From Rhizobiales bacterium 65-79 (lineage in GTDB: Bacteria > Pseudomonadota > Alphaproteobacteria > Rhizobiales > Rhizobiaceae): DNA of 64,000 nt. Positions 26,789-36,191 of this stretch are shown one piece after another. Positions within the stretch are counted from its first letter, which is position 1, and each line of letters starts with the position of its first letter. The stretch spans positions 53,523 to 117,522 of the forward strand of contig MKRJ01000017.1 in assembly GCA_001896885.1 (NCBI GenBank), read 5' to 3'. A program made the position numbers and the translations under genes. Below the pieces are notes generated by a model. The model worked only from the letters and a program-made list of their open reading frames with translations, searched no databases and was not told the DNA's origin.

Positions 26789-27567
26789 CGCTCGATCTTC
26801 TCCTGCCATCCGACGATGCGCGTGGTGAGGCGGCGCAGGATCGTGTCCATGAGAAGGGCCAGCGCGCCGATGCAGATGATGCCGAGATAGATCGTGTTGA
26901 GATCGAAGAAGGCCGAGGCGTTCTGGATCATCGCGCCCAGGCCCTGCTGCGCCGCCACCAGTTCGGCGGCGACCAGCGTCGCCCAGCACACGCCGAGCGC
27001 GACGCGCAGCGCAACCAGCATGTGCGGCACCGTCAACGGCACCATCACGCGGGCGAAAATCTCGAAATCGGTGGCGCCGAGGGTGCGCGCCACGCGGACA
27101 TAGATCGGGCTGATCGCAGCCATCCCCTCATACATAACGATCACCGCGGCGAAGAAGGAGGCGTAGAAGAGGATGGCGATCTTGGCGATCTCGCCGATGC
27201 CGAGATAGACGATCACCAGCGGGATCAATGCGATCGGCGGCAGGGCGCGGAAGAAGTTGATGAGCGGGTCGAGCAATCGGCCGACGGGACGGTACCAGCC
27301 GATAAGGAAGCCGACAGGCACGGCCGCGGCGGTGCCGAGCAACAGACCGCCCAGCACTCGGACCACCGACATGGCGATGTTGATGAGCAGTTCGCCGCCG
27401 GTCAGCGTCGACCAGAAGGTCCGCGCCACTTGCAGCGGCGAAGGCAGGAGGCCGGGATTGATCAATCCCGTCAGCCTGAGCAGCCACCACAGGATGACGA
27501 GCGTGGCGAACGGCGCGATCGTCAGCCCGATGCTAGCGGCGTAGCGCGAGGCGCTGTTCCGCACCAT
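26785..27567 (-). CDS. NitT/TauT-type ABC permease
   Basis: SsuC/TauC-like permease of 260 residues with six helices. The coupling loop contains VRVARTLGATDFEIFARVMV and LGVCWATLVAAELVAAQQGL is the conserved C-terminal part. The ATG at 27567 has AGGGAGGAA five bases upstream. Its first 35 bases overlap the end of the GntR regulator gene, so regulator and transporter are co-transcribed. Confidence 0.93.
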   Translation of the reverse strand: MVRNSASRYAASIGLTIAPFATLVILWWLLRLTGLINPGLLPSPLQVARTFWSTLTGGELLINIAMSVVRVLGGLLLGTAAAVPVGFLIGWYRPVGRLLDPLINFFRALPPIALIPLVIVYLGIGEIAKIAILFYASFFAAVIVMYEGMAAISPIYVRVARTLGATDFEIFARVMVPLTVPHMLVALRVALGVCWATLVAAELVAAQQGLGAMIQNASAFFDLNTIYLGIICIGALALLMDTILRRLTTRIVGWQEKIER

Positions 27568-28390
27568 CCGGTTTCCTCCCTGAACGCCTGACGTCGACGG
27601 CGGCGCGTCCGTCCTCCTGCCTGGAATCCGCTTCCGTCTCCGCGCTCGCCCCGCCGAGGAGATCGACCTCGAGGCGGACAAGCTCGGCCGGATAGCGGAT
27701 ATGGGCGTAGTAGACGATGCGCCCCTCCCCGTCGGCCAGGGCGCGTCTTATCTCGACGACCGGATTCCCCACGCCGATGTCGAGGCATGAGGCGGTCTTC
27801 TCGTCCGAGACCGAAACCCAGATCACCTGCCGGGCGATCGAGATACGGAGATCCGGCCGAGCCGCCAGCCGGCTCAGCACCGGCGTTGTCGTGAAGCCTT
27901 CCGGATCCGTCTGGAAAAGACCTGTTTCGAGATGGATATCGATGAGGCAATAGGCGATGTCGCGGCGATAGTGGACGCGCCGGAGATGCGTGTAGGACGA
28001 GGCAAGCTCGCCATTGACGAAATCGACCGGCAGCCGTTCGACGCGTTCGCCAGCCGGCACCGAAAGAGGATGCACCCGCAAATTGGCGATCGATTCCAGC
28101 ATGTCGGGCCAGGTGATCGGAAGCTTGAACCAGCGCTGGCTCGAAAGATCCTTGGTGACGAAGGTGCCGGTGCCGCGGCTACGGCGGATGACGCCTTCGG
28201 TCTCGAGCTGGGCGAGCGCCTCGCGAAGCGTCGAGCGTGCGACGCCGTAACTGTTCATCAGCGCTTCCAGCGTCGGAAGCTGGTCGCCCATCTTCCATTC
28301 GCCCTGCTCGATCCGCTGGCGCAGGAGCTTGGCGATCTGCAGATAGATCGGCGCGCGGCTCCTGCGGAAGATGCCAGGATCGAAGGTCAT
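27533..28390 (-). CDS. GntR-family regulator with UTRA-type ligand domain
   Basis: 285 residues. The N-terminal winged helix (PIYLQIAKLLRQRIEQGEW, PTLEALMNSYGVARSTLREA, GTGTFV) is typical GntR. The C-terminal region (YTHLRRVHYRRDIAYCLIDI, DIGVGNPVVEIRRAL, VYYAHIRYPAEL) is a UTRA/chorismate-lyase-like effector domain of the HutC subfamily. The ATG at 28390 abuts a palindrome that contains its ribosome site (AGGGA), indicating autoregulation. First gene of a six-gene operon. Confidence 0.9.
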   Translation of the reverse strand: MTFDPGIFRRSRAPIYLQIAKLLRQRIEQGEWKMGDQLPTLEALMNSYGVARSTLREALAQLETEGVIRRSRGTGTFVTKDLSSQRWFKLPITWPDMLESIANLRVHPLSVPAGERVERLPVDFVNGELASSYTHLRRVHYRRDIAYCLIDIHLETGLFQTDPEGFTTTPVLSRLAARPDLRISIARQVIWVSVSDEKTASCLDIGVGNPVVEIRRALADGEGRIVYYAHIRYPAELVRLEVDLLGGASAETEADSRQEDGRAAVDVRRSGRKPDGAEQRLALRR

Positions 28391-28413
28391 AAAGTCCCTA
28401 TATACGGACTTTA
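28390..28413. promoter_or_regulatory. GntR operator palindrome at the gntR start
   Basis: TAAAGTCC (28390-28397), an eight-base spacer CTATATAC, then GGACTTTA (28406-28413): a perfect 8-bp inverted repeat that touches the gntR start codon. On the minus strand the spacer reads GTATATAG, which could be a -10 element. That would give a very short or absent leader, and binding would block both transcription and translation. Divergent ureD starts about 100 bases away. Confidence 0.6.
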
Positions 28414-28510
28414 AGACCTCGCGCAAGCCTGGAGGCAAATTGTGATCCGGTGCCGGACGGCGTTCGGATTTCGCGGGCGGGGCTTGCCGATTCCACGGCA
28501 ATGATGGATC

Positions 28511-29401
28511 GTGGCGGGATCGTTTTCACCGGAGAGGCCGCGGGCCTGGATGAACCGGATGTTCGTCGACACGTCGCGCTGCGGGAGTATCGGCTCTCTC
28601 CTTCCAAAGCCGCAGCGCGCCAGCGGAAAGGTGCGCGTGACCTTCCGGCGGCGGGAGGGCGCGACCTGCCTCTACCGCCTGCATCAGGACGGTTCGGCGA
28701 AGGTACGCTTCCCCCGCACGGGCGGCGACGCTCCCGAAGCGGTGCTCATCAACATGGCCGGCGGGATGACCGGCGGCGACGTCTTCGGCACCGAAGTCGA
28801 AATGGAAGCGGGCGCCCGCGCGACGCTGACGACCCAGGCCTGCGAGCGGATATACCGCTCCACCGGCACCACCGTGACGGTCGAAAACAGGATCGGACTT
28901 GAGGCCGGCTCACGCCTCGACTGGCTGCCGCAGGAAACCATCCTCTTCGACGGCGGGCGGCTGGCGCGGCGGCTCGACGCCGACCTCGCCGGGGACGCCG
29001 AGCTTCTCGCCGTCGAATCGACCGTTTTCGGACGCGCCGCCATGGGCGAGATCATCAATTCGGGCGCGTTTCGCGACCGCTGGCGCATCCGCAGGGACGG
29101 ACGTCTGATCTTCGCCGACGAACTCTTCTTCGAGGGCGACATCGCCGGCCGGCTCATGCTACCGGCCATCATGGCCGGCAACACCGCCATGGCGACCGTT
29201 CTCCTCGTGGCGCCGGAATGCGAGCGCTTCCTGGAACCCGTCCGCGCGATAGTCGGTGACGCCGGCGGCGCCAGCGCATGGAACGGCAAGCTTCTCGTCC
29301 GCATCGCCGCCGTCGACGGTTTCTCGCTGCGGCGCGTTCTCGTGCCCTTGCTGGCCGCCCTTTCGGCCAATCGTTCGCTCCCCAAGGTCTGGCAACTCTG
29401 A
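28511..29401 (+). CDS. ureD: Urease accessory protein UreD
   Basis: UreD/UreH of 296 residues, the scaffold that binds apo-urease and recruits UreF and UreG for nickel insertion. Family signatures are INMAGGMTGGDVF, TLTTQACERIYRS, SRLDWLPQETILFDGGRL and LLAVESTVFGRAAMGE. A GTG at 28511 is used; ATGs at 28550 and 28559 are possible, and conservation begins only around residue 38. First gene of the urease operon, divergent from the GntR unit. Confidence 0.93.
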   Translation: MAGSFSPERPRAWMNRMFVDTSRCGSIGSLLPKPQRASGKVRVTFRRREGATCLYRLHQDGSAKVRFPRTGGDAPEAVLINMAGGMTGGDVFGTEVEMEAGARATLTTQACERIYRSTGTTVTVENRIGLEAGSRLDWLPQETILFDGGRLARRLDADLAGDAELLAVESTVFGRAAMGEIINSGAFRDRWRIRRDGRLIFADELFFEGDIAGRLMLPAIMAGNTAMATVLLVAPECERFLEPVRAIVGDAGGASAWNGKLLVRIAAVDGFSLRRVLVPLLAALSANRSLPKVWQL

Positions 29402-29410
29402 AGGCAAAGC

Positions 29411-29713
29411 ATGAATCTCACCCCGCGCGAGAAGGACAAGCTGCTCATCGCCATGGCCGCGATCGTCGCGCGCCGGCGCCTGGAACGCGGCGTCAGGCTC
29501 AACCATCCGGAAGCGATCGCGCTCATCAGCGACTTCATCGTCGAGGGCGCTCGCGACGGGCGCTCGGTCGCCGCGCTGATGGAGGAAGGCGCACATGTGG
29601 TGAGCCGCGAACAGGTGATGGAAGGCGTGGCTGAGATGATCGCGGACGTCCAGGTCGAGGCGACCTTCCCGGACGGCGTCAAGCTCGTCACCGTCCATAG
29701 TCCGATACGCTAG
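29411..29713 (+). CDS. ureA: Urease gamma subunit
   Basis: 100-residue structural subunit. [40 protein letters not shown] and VTVHSPIR are diagnostic. It lies nine bases after ureD. Together with UreB and UreC it forms the (alpha-beta-gamma)3 enzyme that hydrolyses urea to ammonia and carbamate. Confidence 0.98.
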   Translation: MNLTPREKDKLLIAMAAIVARRRLERGVRLNHPEAIALISDFIVEGARDGRSVAALMEEGAHVVSREQVMEGVAEMIADVQVEATFPDGVKLVTVHSPIR

Positions 29714-29715
29714 CG

Positions 29716-29874
29716 TGGTGGTTTTGAAGTTCGCCATATTCTCATATCGACCTCGGAGACGAACTTCAAAACCGAAACCCCACTAGAATCATCGAGTTGC
29801 CAGTGTCCTTTCGATCCGGAAATTCGTATCGTGGTTCATATCAAGGTGGGCGAATTTCCGAACCCGGACACTGG
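29716..29874. repeat. Two adjacent palindromic repeats between ureA and the next gene
   Basis: First hairpin: GGTTTTGAAGTTCG (29720-29733) pairs exactly with CGAACTTCAAAACC (29760-29773), 14 bp with a 26-base loop, flanked by GTGG/CCAC. Second hairpin: CCAGTGTCC (29800-29808) pairs with GGACACTGG (29866-29874), and inside it GGAAATTCG (29818-29826) pairs with CGAATTTCC (29851-29859). Both loops contain TCATATC. They are AT-richer than the operon around them and lack a T-run, so they look like mobile intergenic repeats rather than simple terminators. Confidence 0.75.
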
Positions 29875-29886
29875 AAGGGGGATGAT

Positions 29887-30141
29887 ATGCTGGAACTGAG
29901 ACCGGGCTGCGAATGCTGCGACAAGGACCTGCCGCCGGAGGCCAGGGACGCGATGATCTGCACCTTCGAATGCACCTTCTGCGCCGATTGCGCGGAGCGT
30001 GTGCTGAAGGGCATCTGCCCCAATTGCGGCGGCAATCTCTCGCCAAGGCCGATCCGTCCCGCGGCGAAGCTTGCGAAATATCCTCCATCCACCCGTCGCG
30101 TCTTCAAGCCGGACGGCTGTGCCGGCCGCGACGCCGCCTGA
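29887..30141 (+). CDS. DUF1272 zinc-ribbon-like small protein
   Basis: 84 residues with MLELRPGCECCDKDLPPE, CTFECTFCADCAE and GICPNCGGNL: nine cysteines arranged as a double zinc-ribbon, matching the uncharacterised DUF1272 family. The C-terminus is basic and Pro-rich. It is inserted into the urease operon after a palindromic repeat pair and before the HupE/UreJ gene. Its function is unknown; metal handling is only suggested by the cysteines and the setting. Confidence 0.8.
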   Translation: MLELRPGCECCDKDLPPEARDAMICTFECTFCADCAERVLKGICPNCGGNLSPRPIRPAAKLAKYPPSTRRVFKPDGCAGRDAA

Positions 30142-30176
30142 ATAGCGATGCCACTCCTGCAGGTAAGGACCCTCCG

Positions 30177-30770
30177 ATGAAAGCCGATCCGCTCAAGAAA
30201 CTGGCGCTCGCCGCGCTGCTGCTTTCAGCGGCGACATTGCCCGCCTATGCTCATGTCGGGATCGGTCCGACGTCGTCGTTCCCGGCCGGCTTCATGCATC
30301 CGCTCTCCGGGCTCGACCATCTGACGGTGATGATCGCGGTCGGCCTCTGGGCGGCGCTCAAGGGCGGAAAGGCGATCTGGGCGTGGCCGCTCGCCTTCGT
30401 CGGCGTGATGCTCGGCGGCGCGGCTCTCGGCATGGCGCATATACCCGTGCCGTTCGTCGAACCGGGCATCCTCGCCTCGGTCGTCGCGCTCGGGCTGCTG
30501 GTGGCGCTGGCGGTCGACCTGCCGGTCTCGGCGGGCATCGCGATCATAGGCGTCTTCGCGCTCCTCCATGGCCATGCACACGGGACGGAGGTGCCGGAAA
30601 ACGCCGCCGGGCTGGACTACATGGCGGGCTTCGCGCTCGCCACCGCGATGCTCCACCTGATCGGCATTGCCGCCGGCCTCGCTTTCGGGCTGAGATATCG
30701 CGGCCTGACGCGCGCGGCCGGGGCCGCCTGCGCGGCGATCGGCGTCGGCCTCGCCTTCGGCGCATTCTGA
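30177..30770 (+). CDS. HupE/UreJ-family membrane protein
   Basis: 197 residues with a signal peptide (cleavage after AYA, residue 25), then [14 protein letters not shown] and the HupE/UreJ signature [19 protein letters not shown], followed by five or six hydrophobic segments and [14 protein letters not shown]. Members are associated with nickel supply to hydrogenase or urease, and the His-rich segments fit. It is within the urease operon, eight bases before ureB. Confidence 0.88.
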   Translation: MKADPLKKLALAALLLSAATLPAYAHVGIGPTSSFPAGFMHPLSGLDHLTVMIAVGLWAALKGGKAIWAWPLAFVGVMLGGAALGMAHIPVPFVEPGILASVVALGLLVALAVDLPVSAGIAIIGVFALLHGHAHGTEVPENAAGLDYMAGFALATAMLHLIGIAAGLAFGLRYRGLTRAAGAACAAIGVGLAFGAF

Positions 30771-30778
30771 GGCTCCGC

Positions 30779-31084
30779 ATGATACCGGGCGAGATCATTA
30801 CGGCCAAAGGCGAGATCGAACTCAACGCCGACAGGGAAGCGATCGTGCTGACCGTCGCCAATCGCGGCGATCGGCCGGTGCAGGTCGGCTCGCACTATCA
30901 TTTTCAGGAGGTGAACCGGGCGCTCGACTTCGACCGCGAGGCGGCGCGCGGGATGCGGCTCGACATCGCCGCCGGCACGGCGGTGCGCTTCGAACCCGGC
31001 CAGAAGCGCGAGGTGCGGCTGGTGCCTTACGGCGGGAGCCGTCGCGTCTATGGCTTCAATGCCCGGGTGATGGGGAAGCTCTGA
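30779..31084 (+). CDS. ureB: Urease beta subunit
   Basis: 101 residues: [38 protein letters not shown] and [12 protein letters not shown] are diagnostic. Its stop TGA overlaps the ureC ATG by one base. It is separated from ureA by the DUF1272 and HupE/UreJ genes, whereas in many bacteria ureA and ureB are adjacent. Confidence 0.98.
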   Translation: MIPGEIITAKGEIELNADREAIVLTVANRGDRPVQVGSHYHFQEVNRALDFDREAARGMRLDIAAGTAVRFEPGQKREVRLVPYGGSRRVYGFNARVMGKL

Positions 31085-32796
31085 TGGCGACGAGGATAGC
31101 GCGCTCCTCCTATGCGCAGATGTACGGGCCGACCGTCGGCGACCGGGTCCGGCTCGCCGATACGGAGCTCTTCATCGAAGTCGAGAAGGATCTCACCACC
31201 TATGGTGAGGAGGTGAAGTTCGGCGGCGGCAAGGTCATCCGCGACGGCATGGGCCAGAGCCAGATGGCGCGGAGCGAAGGGGCGCTCGATACGGTCATCA
31301 CCAATGCGCTGATCGTCGACCACTGGGGCATCGTCAAGGCCGATGTCGGCTTGAGGGACGGGCGCATCGAGGCCATCGGCAAGGCCGGGAACCCCGACAC
31401 CCAGGCCGGCGTGGACATCGTCATCGGCCCCGGCACGGAGATCATCGCCGGCGAGGGTCGCATCCTGACCGCTGGCGGCATCGACGCGCATATCCACTTC
31501 ATCTGCCCGCAGCAGATCGAGGAGGCGCTGATGTCCGGCGTCACCACTATGCTCGGCGGCGGCACCGGCCCGGCGCACGGCACGCTGGCGACGACCTGCA
31601 CGCCCGGCCCGTGGCATCTCGGCCGGATGATCCGCTCCTTCGACGGTTTTCCGATCAATCTCGGTCTCTCCGGCAAGGGCAACGCCTCGCGGCCGGATGC
31701 GCTGGTGGAGATGATCCGGGGCGGCGCCTGCGCGCTCAAGCTCCACGAGGACTGGGGCACGACGCCGGCGGCCATCGACTGCTGCCTTTCGGTGGCTGAC
31801 GAGCACGACGTGCAGGTGATGATCCACACCGACACGCTGAACGAAAGCGGCTTCGTCGAGGACACGATCGCGGCCCTCAAGGGCCGCACGATCCACGCCT
31901 TCCACACCGAGGGCGCCGGCGGCGGCCACGCCCCCGACATCATCAAGGTCGCCGGACTGCCGAACGTCATCCCGTCCTCGACCAATCCGACCCGGCCCTA
32001 TACGGCGAACACGGTGACGGAGCATCTCGACATGCTGATGGTCTGCCATCATCTGTCGCCGTCGATCCCCGAGGACATCGCCTTCGCCGAAAGCCGCATC
32101 CGCAAGGAGACGATCGCGGCCGAGGACATCCTGCACGACATCGGCGCCTTCTCCATCATCTCTTCCGACAGCCAGGCCATGGGCCGCGTCGGCGAGGTGC
32201 TGATCCGCACCTGGCAGACGGCGCACAAGATGAAGGTTCAGCGCGGGCGCCTGCAGGAGGAGAAGGGCGACAACGACAATCTGCGCGTGCGCCGCTACGT
32301 CGCCAAATACACGATCAATCCGGCGATCGCCCAGGGCATCTCGCGCCATGTCGGTTCGATCGAGGTCGGCAAGCGGGCCGACCTCGTGCTGTGGACGCCG
32401 GCCTTCTTCGGCGTCAAGCCGGACATGGTGCTCGTCGGCGGCTCGATCGCGGCATCGCTGATGGGTGATCCGAACGCCTCCATCCCGACGCCGCAGCCGG
32501 TGCATTACCGGCCGATTTTCGGCGCCTTCGGCGGTGCGCCGGCCAACTCGGCCGTCACCTTCGTCAGCCGGGCGGCGCTGGAGGACGGCCTGCGCGAGCG
32601 TCTCGGCGCGGCGAAAGAGCTGGTCGCGGTGGAAAACACCCGTTCCGGCATCTCCAAGGCCTCCATGATCCTCAACGACGCGGTGCCCCACATCGAGGTC
32701 GATCCGGAGACCTACGAGGTGCGCGCCGACGGCGAATTGCTGACCTGCGAGCCGGCGGAGGTATTGCCGATGGCCCAACGCTATTTCCTGTTCTGA
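31084..32796 (+). CDS. ureC: Urease alpha subunit (catalytic)
   Basis: 570 residues, normal length. All active-site residues are present: H136 and H138 (DAHIHF), carbamylated K219 (ALKLHEDW), H248 (IHTD), H274 ([11 protein letters not shown]), flap C321-H322 (MVCHHL) and D362 ([13 protein letters not shown]). The numbering is offset by two from the well-studied Klebsiella enzyme. Binds two nickel ions. Coupled to ureB by a one-base overlap. Confidence 0.99.
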   Translation: MATRIARSSYAQMYGPTVGDRVRLADTELFIEVEKDLTTYGEEVKFGGGKVIRDGMGQSQMARSEGALDTVITNALIVDHWGIVKADVGLRDGRIEAIGKAGNPDTQAGVDIVIGPGTEIIAGEGRILTAGGIDAHIHFICPQQIEEALMSGVTTMLGGGTGPAHGTLATTCTPGPWHLGRMIRSFDGFPINLGLSGKGNASRPDALVEMIRGGACALKLHEDWGTTPAAIDCCLSVADEHDVQVMIHTDTLNESGFVEDTIAALKGRTIHAFHTEGAGGGHAPDIIKVAGLPNVIPSSTNPTRPYTANTVTEHLDMLMVCHHLSPSIPEDIAFAESRIRKETIAAEDILHDIGAFSIISSDSQAMGRVGEVLIRTWQTAHKMKVQRGRLQEEKGDNDNLRVRRYVAKYTINPAIAQGISRHVGSIEVGKRADLVLWTPAFFGVKPDMVLVGGSIAASLMGDPNASIPTPQPVHYRPIFGAFGGAPANSAVTFVSRAALEDGLRERLGAAKELVAVENTRSGISKASMILNDAVPHIEVDPETYEVRADGELLTCEPAEVLPMAQRYFLF

Positions 32797-32798
32797 CC

Positions 32799-33281
32799 AT
32801 GCTGCACGCCATTTCCCATAGCCATCACAGCGACACGGAGCCGTTCGGCACGCTGACGCTCGATTCGAACGACCGCCATTTGCGGCGAAAGCTGGTCACC
32901 AGCGACCAGGGCGACAAAATCATCGTCGACCTGCCGGAAGCCGTGCTGCTTGCCGACGGCGACGCGCTGGTGCTGGAAGACGGACGCGAGATCAGGATCA
33001 TCGCGGCAAAGGAAGAACTCTACGAGGTCAGGCCCGGAGCAGTGCCGCTCCGCCACCTCGCCTGGCACATCGGCAACCGGCATCTTGCCGCGCAGATCGA
33101 CGTGGAGCGCATCCTCATCCGGCGCGATCACGTCATCCGCGCCATGCTCGAAGGGCTCGGTGCGACGGTGACGGAGGTGGTCGAGCATTTCCAGCCGGTG
33201 CACGGCGCCTATCATAGCCACGAGCACGGGCACGGCCATGCGCACGAGCATGGGCCGCACGGTCATCACCATCATGACTGA
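32799..33281 (+). CDS. ureE: Urease accessory protein UreE, nickel chaperone
   Basis: 160 residues. The N-terminal peptide-binding domain is followed by the metal-binding domain ([26 protein letters not shown]). The C-terminal tail is His-rich ([14 protein letters not shown] then PHGHHHH), typical of UreE proteins that store extra nickel. It delivers nickel to UreG/UreC. Starts two bases after ureC; its end overlaps ureF by eight bases. Confidence 0.96.
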   Translation: MLHAISHSHHSDTEPFGTLTLDSNDRHLRRKLVTSDQGDKIIVDLPEAVLLADGDALVLEDGREIRIIAAKEELYEVRPGAVPLRHLAWHIGNRHLAAQIDVERILIRRDHVIRAMLEGLGATVTEVVEHFQPVHGAYHSHEHGHGHAHEHGPHGHHHHD

Positions 33282-34116
33282 CCTGCCGGAGCGCGCCCTG
33301 CTGCGCCTGATGACATGGCTGTCGCCGGCATTCCCGGTCGGTGCCTTCTCCTACAGCCACGGACTGGAACGCGCGATCGAGGAAGGGCTGGTCGGCGACC
33401 GTGCGAGCCTTTTCGGCTGGCTCGGCGAACTGCTTCAGCGCGGCTCGGCCTGGAACGACGCCGTCCTGCTCGCGGAAAGCTGGCGCGAGGCGCAGGCAGG
33501 CGATTGCGGCGGGACGGCCGAACTGGCGGAGGCGCTGGCGGGTTCGGGGGAACGGCACATGGAGACCATGCTGCAGGGCGACGCGTTCCGGCAGGCGCTG
33601 ATCGCGTGGGCGAGAGCCGGCGAAGGTCACCCGAACTCGCGCTTGGCCCCCTCTCCGTCGGCACTTAGTGCCGACACCTCTCCCCCTGAAGGGGGCGAGG
33701 ACGAGAGCGGAGCGAGACGCTTGTCCTCTCCACCCGGAACGGGGGGCGACGTGTCGTGCGAAGCACGACGGATACGGGGGAGCCACGGTAGAGCGAAGTC
33801 GAACGCAGCCGAGCCTGGCATGCCCTACTCCGTCGCCGTCGGCGCGGCCGCGGCGGCCGGCGGCATCGCGCTGGAACCGGCGCTCGTCGCCTACCTGCAT
33901 GCCTTCGTCTCCAATCTCGTGCAGGCGGCGGTGCGGCTGGTGCCGCTTGGCCAGAGCGACGGCGTCGCGGCGCTCGCCGCGCTGGAGGGGACCGTCCTCG
34001 CCACGGCAGCGCGCGCCGCGACCTCGACGCTCGACGACCTCGGCTCCGCCGCCTTCATGTCGGAGATCATGGCGATGCGGCACGAAACGCAATATTCGAG
34101 GGTGTTCCGCTCATGA
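33274..34116 (+). CDS. ureF: Urease accessory protein UreF with in-frame repeat insertion
   Basis: 280 residues, about 58 more than expected. Residues 1-115 ([29 protein letters not shown]) and 183-280 ([52 protein letters not shown]) are standard UreF. Between them, about residues 120-178 are a Ser/Gly/Arg/Pro-rich segment ([35 protein letters not shown]) encoded by a palindromic DNA repeat. The frame stays open throughout. UreF acts with UreD and UreG as the GTPase-regulating part of the nickel-insertion complex. The start at 33274 gives the family N-terminus. Whether the protein works with the insert is unknown. Confidence 0.92.
   Translation: MTDLPERALLRLMTWLSPAFPVGAFSYSHGLERAIEEGLVGDRASLFGWLGELLQRGSAWNDAVLLAESWREAQAGDCGGTAELAEALAGSGERHMETMLQGDAFRQALIAWARAGEGHPNSRLAPSPSALSADTSPPEGGEDESGARRLSSPPGTGGDVSCEARRIRGSHGRAKSNAAEPGMPYSVAVGAAAAAGGIALEPALVAYLHAFVSNLVQAAVRLVPLGQSDGVAALAALEGTVLATAARAATSTLDDLGSAAFMSEIMAMRHETQYSRVFRS
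33647..33780. repeat. Composite palindromic repeat inside ureF
   Basis: Two opposed units of about 57 bp. Unit 1 (33647-33702): CCCCCTCTCC, hairpin GTCGGCAC-TTA-GTGCCGAC, ACCTCT, hairpin CCCCC-TGAA-GGGGG, then CGAGGAC. Unit 2 (33723-33780, read on the minus strand): CCCCCGTATCC, hairpin GTCGTGC-TTC-GCACGAC, a CCCCCC/GGGTGG stem, then AGAGGAC. The units face each other across about 20 bases, like the paired units of BIME-type elements. The same unit occurs at 60902-60954. Confidence 0.8.
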
Positions 34117-34754
34117 GTTCTTCCAACGGACCGCTCAGGGTCGGCATCGGCGGCCCCGTGGGCGTCGGCAAGACGACGCTTACCGAGATGCTGTGCAAGG
34201 CGATGCGCGACCGCTATTCGGTCGCCGTCGTCACCAACGACATCTTCACCAGGGAGGACCAGTTGATCCTGAACCGGGTGCAAGCGCTGCCCGAGGAGCG
34301 CATCCTCGGCGTCGAGACAGGCGGCTGCCCGCATACGGCGATCCGCGAGGATGCCTCGATCAATCTCGCCGCGATCGCGGAGATGCGCCGCCGCTTCCCA
34401 GACCTCGATGTGGTGTTCATCGAATCGGGCGGCGACAATCTCGCGGCGACCTTCTCGCCCGACCTCGCCGATCTGACCATCTACATGATCGATGTCGCGG
34501 CCGGCGAGAAAATCCCGCGCAAGGGGGGCCCCGGCATCACGCGCTCCGATCTTCTGGTCATCAACAAGACGGATCTCGCGCCCTATGTCGGCGCCGACCT
34601 CGACATCATGCGTCGAGACACGCTCGCGCAGCGCGGCGAGCGGCCGTTCGTCTTCACCGATATGCGCAGGCGCCAAGGACTCCGGACAATCGTCGAGTTC
34701 ATCGAGACGCATGGCGGCCTCGAAGCCGGACGCGACGACGCGGCGTCGGCGTAG
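34113..34754 (+). CDS. ureG: Urease accessory GTPase UreG
   Basis: 213-residue SIMIBI GTPase. P-loop GPVGVGKT (residues 14-21), nickel-binding CPH motif at 72-74 ([12 protein letters not shown]), [15 protein letters not shown], and the guanine-specificity motif VINKTDLA. It couples GTP hydrolysis to nickel insertion. Its ATG overlaps the ureF stop by four bases. Last gene of the operon; it converges on the amidase gene. Confidence 0.98.
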   Translation: MSSSNGPLRVGIGGPVGVGKTTLTEMLCKAMRDRYSVAVVTNDIFTREDQLILNRVQALPEERILGVETGGCPHTAIREDASINLAAIAEMRRRFPDLDVVFIESGGDNLAATFSPDLADLTIYMIDVAAGEKIPRKGGPGITRSDLLVINKTDLAPYVGADLDIMRRDTLAQRGERPFVFTDMRRRQGLRTIVEFIETHGGLEAGRDDAASA

Positions 34755-34775
34755 AAGGCCGGCATACGACGGCGC

Positions 34776-36191
34776 TCAGGCTTTCGGCCGCCGATTCCTC
34801 CAGGGCGCGGCGCGCTCCAGCTGCGCGGCGAGGCGGAAAAGCATGTCCTCCTCGCCGTAACGGGCGGCGAAATGACAGCCGACCGGCAGGCCTTCGCGTG
34901 ACATTCCGAGCGGCACGGACATCGCCGGCTGGCCGGTGACGTTGAAAAGCCATGTGAAGGGAATGAAGGCGAGCAGGCGGTCCATCCAGCCGTCCATGTC
35001 GCTCGTATCCGTCGCGAACGTCCCGATCGGCTTCGCCGGCGTGGCGAGCGTCGGCGTCAGCCAGACGTCGTGATCCTCGAAGAAGCGGGCGATGCGCCGG
35101 CTCTCGCGGTGGAGCGCCTGCAGGTGACGGATATAGGCGCTGGCCGGCATCCCGAGGCCGCGTTCGACCACGGCGCGGGTGAGCGGTTCCACCAGCCCCT
35201 CCGCCGGCAGGCCGCCACCCGTGACGCGGCCGACATTGGCCGCGGTGTTTGCCTGGAAGACGGCGAGGAAGCCCGCGCGCAACACGCCGACATCGAATTC
35301 GGGCGAGGCCTCGACGATCTCATGGCCAAGCTCGCCGCACAGCCTTGCCGCGGCCTCGACCTCGGCGCGGCAATCCGGGTCGATCGGAGAGCCGTCCGGC
35401 GCCTTTGTCGAAAAGGCGATCCTCAGCCGGCCAGGCTCACGCTCCGTCTCCGAAAGGTAGGAACGCGTCGGCGCGGGCGGATAATAAGGATCGCCGGGCA
35501 ACGGGCCGGCCGTGGCATCGAGGAGCGCGGCGCTGTCGCGTACGCTCCAGGTGACGGCATGCTGGTGCGCCAGGCCGGCGAGCCCCTCCCCGCCCTCCGG
35601 ACCGGCCGTAATGCGGCTGCGCGTCGGCTTCAGCCCGAAGAGGCCGCAGCAGGAGGCGGGAATGCGGATCGAGCCGCCGCCGTCGGTCGCGTGCGCCATG
35701 GGGAGGATGCCGGAAGCGACGGCCGCAGCCGAGCCGCCGCTCGATCCGCCCGGCGAGCGCTCCTTGTCCCAGGGGTTGCGGGTCACGCCGTAAAGCGCCG
35801 GCTCGGTCGCGGCGGCAAGGCCGAATTCGGACGAATTGGTCTTGCCGAAGATGACCAGCCCGGCGCGGCGGCAGCGGGCGACGATCTCGCTGTCGGCTGC
35901 GGCGATGTTCTTCTCGAGCAGCCGCGAGGCGGAGGTCGTGGCCGCGCCCTTCACCGAAACCACGAGTTCCTTGATGACGTAGGGCACGCCGGTGAACGGC
36001 CCCTCGGGCAGGCCGGCTGCAAGCGCCCGCCGCGCTTCGTCGTAAAGCGGAGTGACGATGGCATTCAGGGCCGGATTGCGTTCGGCCGCGCGGGCAAGCG
36101 TCGTCTCCAGCACCTCTTCCGGCTTGACCTCGCGCTTGCGGACGAGCTCGGCGAGGCCCATCCCGTCATATTCTTCATAGTCCGCGATCAT
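34776..36191 (-). CDS. Amidase signature family protein
   Basis: 471 residues with the Ser-cisSer-Lys triad: Lys in [17 protein letters not shown], and the Gly/Ser motif [17 protein letters not shown]. The C-terminal half is variable, as usual for the family. Not GatA, because there are no gatB/gatC neighbours. The ATG at 36191 lies 17 bases inside the preceding enolase-superfamily gene, so it is the last cistron of the long catabolic operon. Likely hydrolyses an amide intermediate and releases ammonia or an amine. Confidence 0.88.
   Translation of the reverse strand: MIADYEEYDGMGLAELVRKREVKPEEVLETTLARAAERNPALNAIVTPLYDEARRALAAGLPEGPFTGVPYVIKELVVSVKGAATTSASRLLEKNIAAADSEIVARCRRAGLVIFGKTNSSEFGLAAATEPALYGVTRNPWDKERSPGGSSGGSAAAVASGILPMAHATDGGGSIRIPASCCGLFGLKPTRSRITAGPEGGEGLAGLAHQHAVTWSVRDSAALLDATAGPLPGDPYYPPAPTRSYLSETEREPGRLRIAFSTKAPDGSPIDPDCRAEVEAAARLCGELGHEIVEASPEFDVGVLRAGFLAVFQANTAANVGRVTGGGLPAEGLVEPLTRAVVERGLGMPASAYIRHLQALHRESRRIARFFEDHDVWLTPTLATPAKPIGTFATDTSDMDGWMDRLLAFIPFTWLFNVTGQPAMSVPLGMSREGLPVGCHFAARYGEEDMLFRLAAQLERAAPWRNRRPKA

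Noticed and set aside
29716..29874. Simple rho-independent terminator after ureA
   Set aside because: Long loops, no T-run, and the operon continues on the same strand with ureB-ureG, which would be cut off.
33640..33810. CRISPR-like array in ureF
   Set aside because: The repeats are two inverted hairpin units, not direct repeats with unique spacers, and there are no cas genes in the window.
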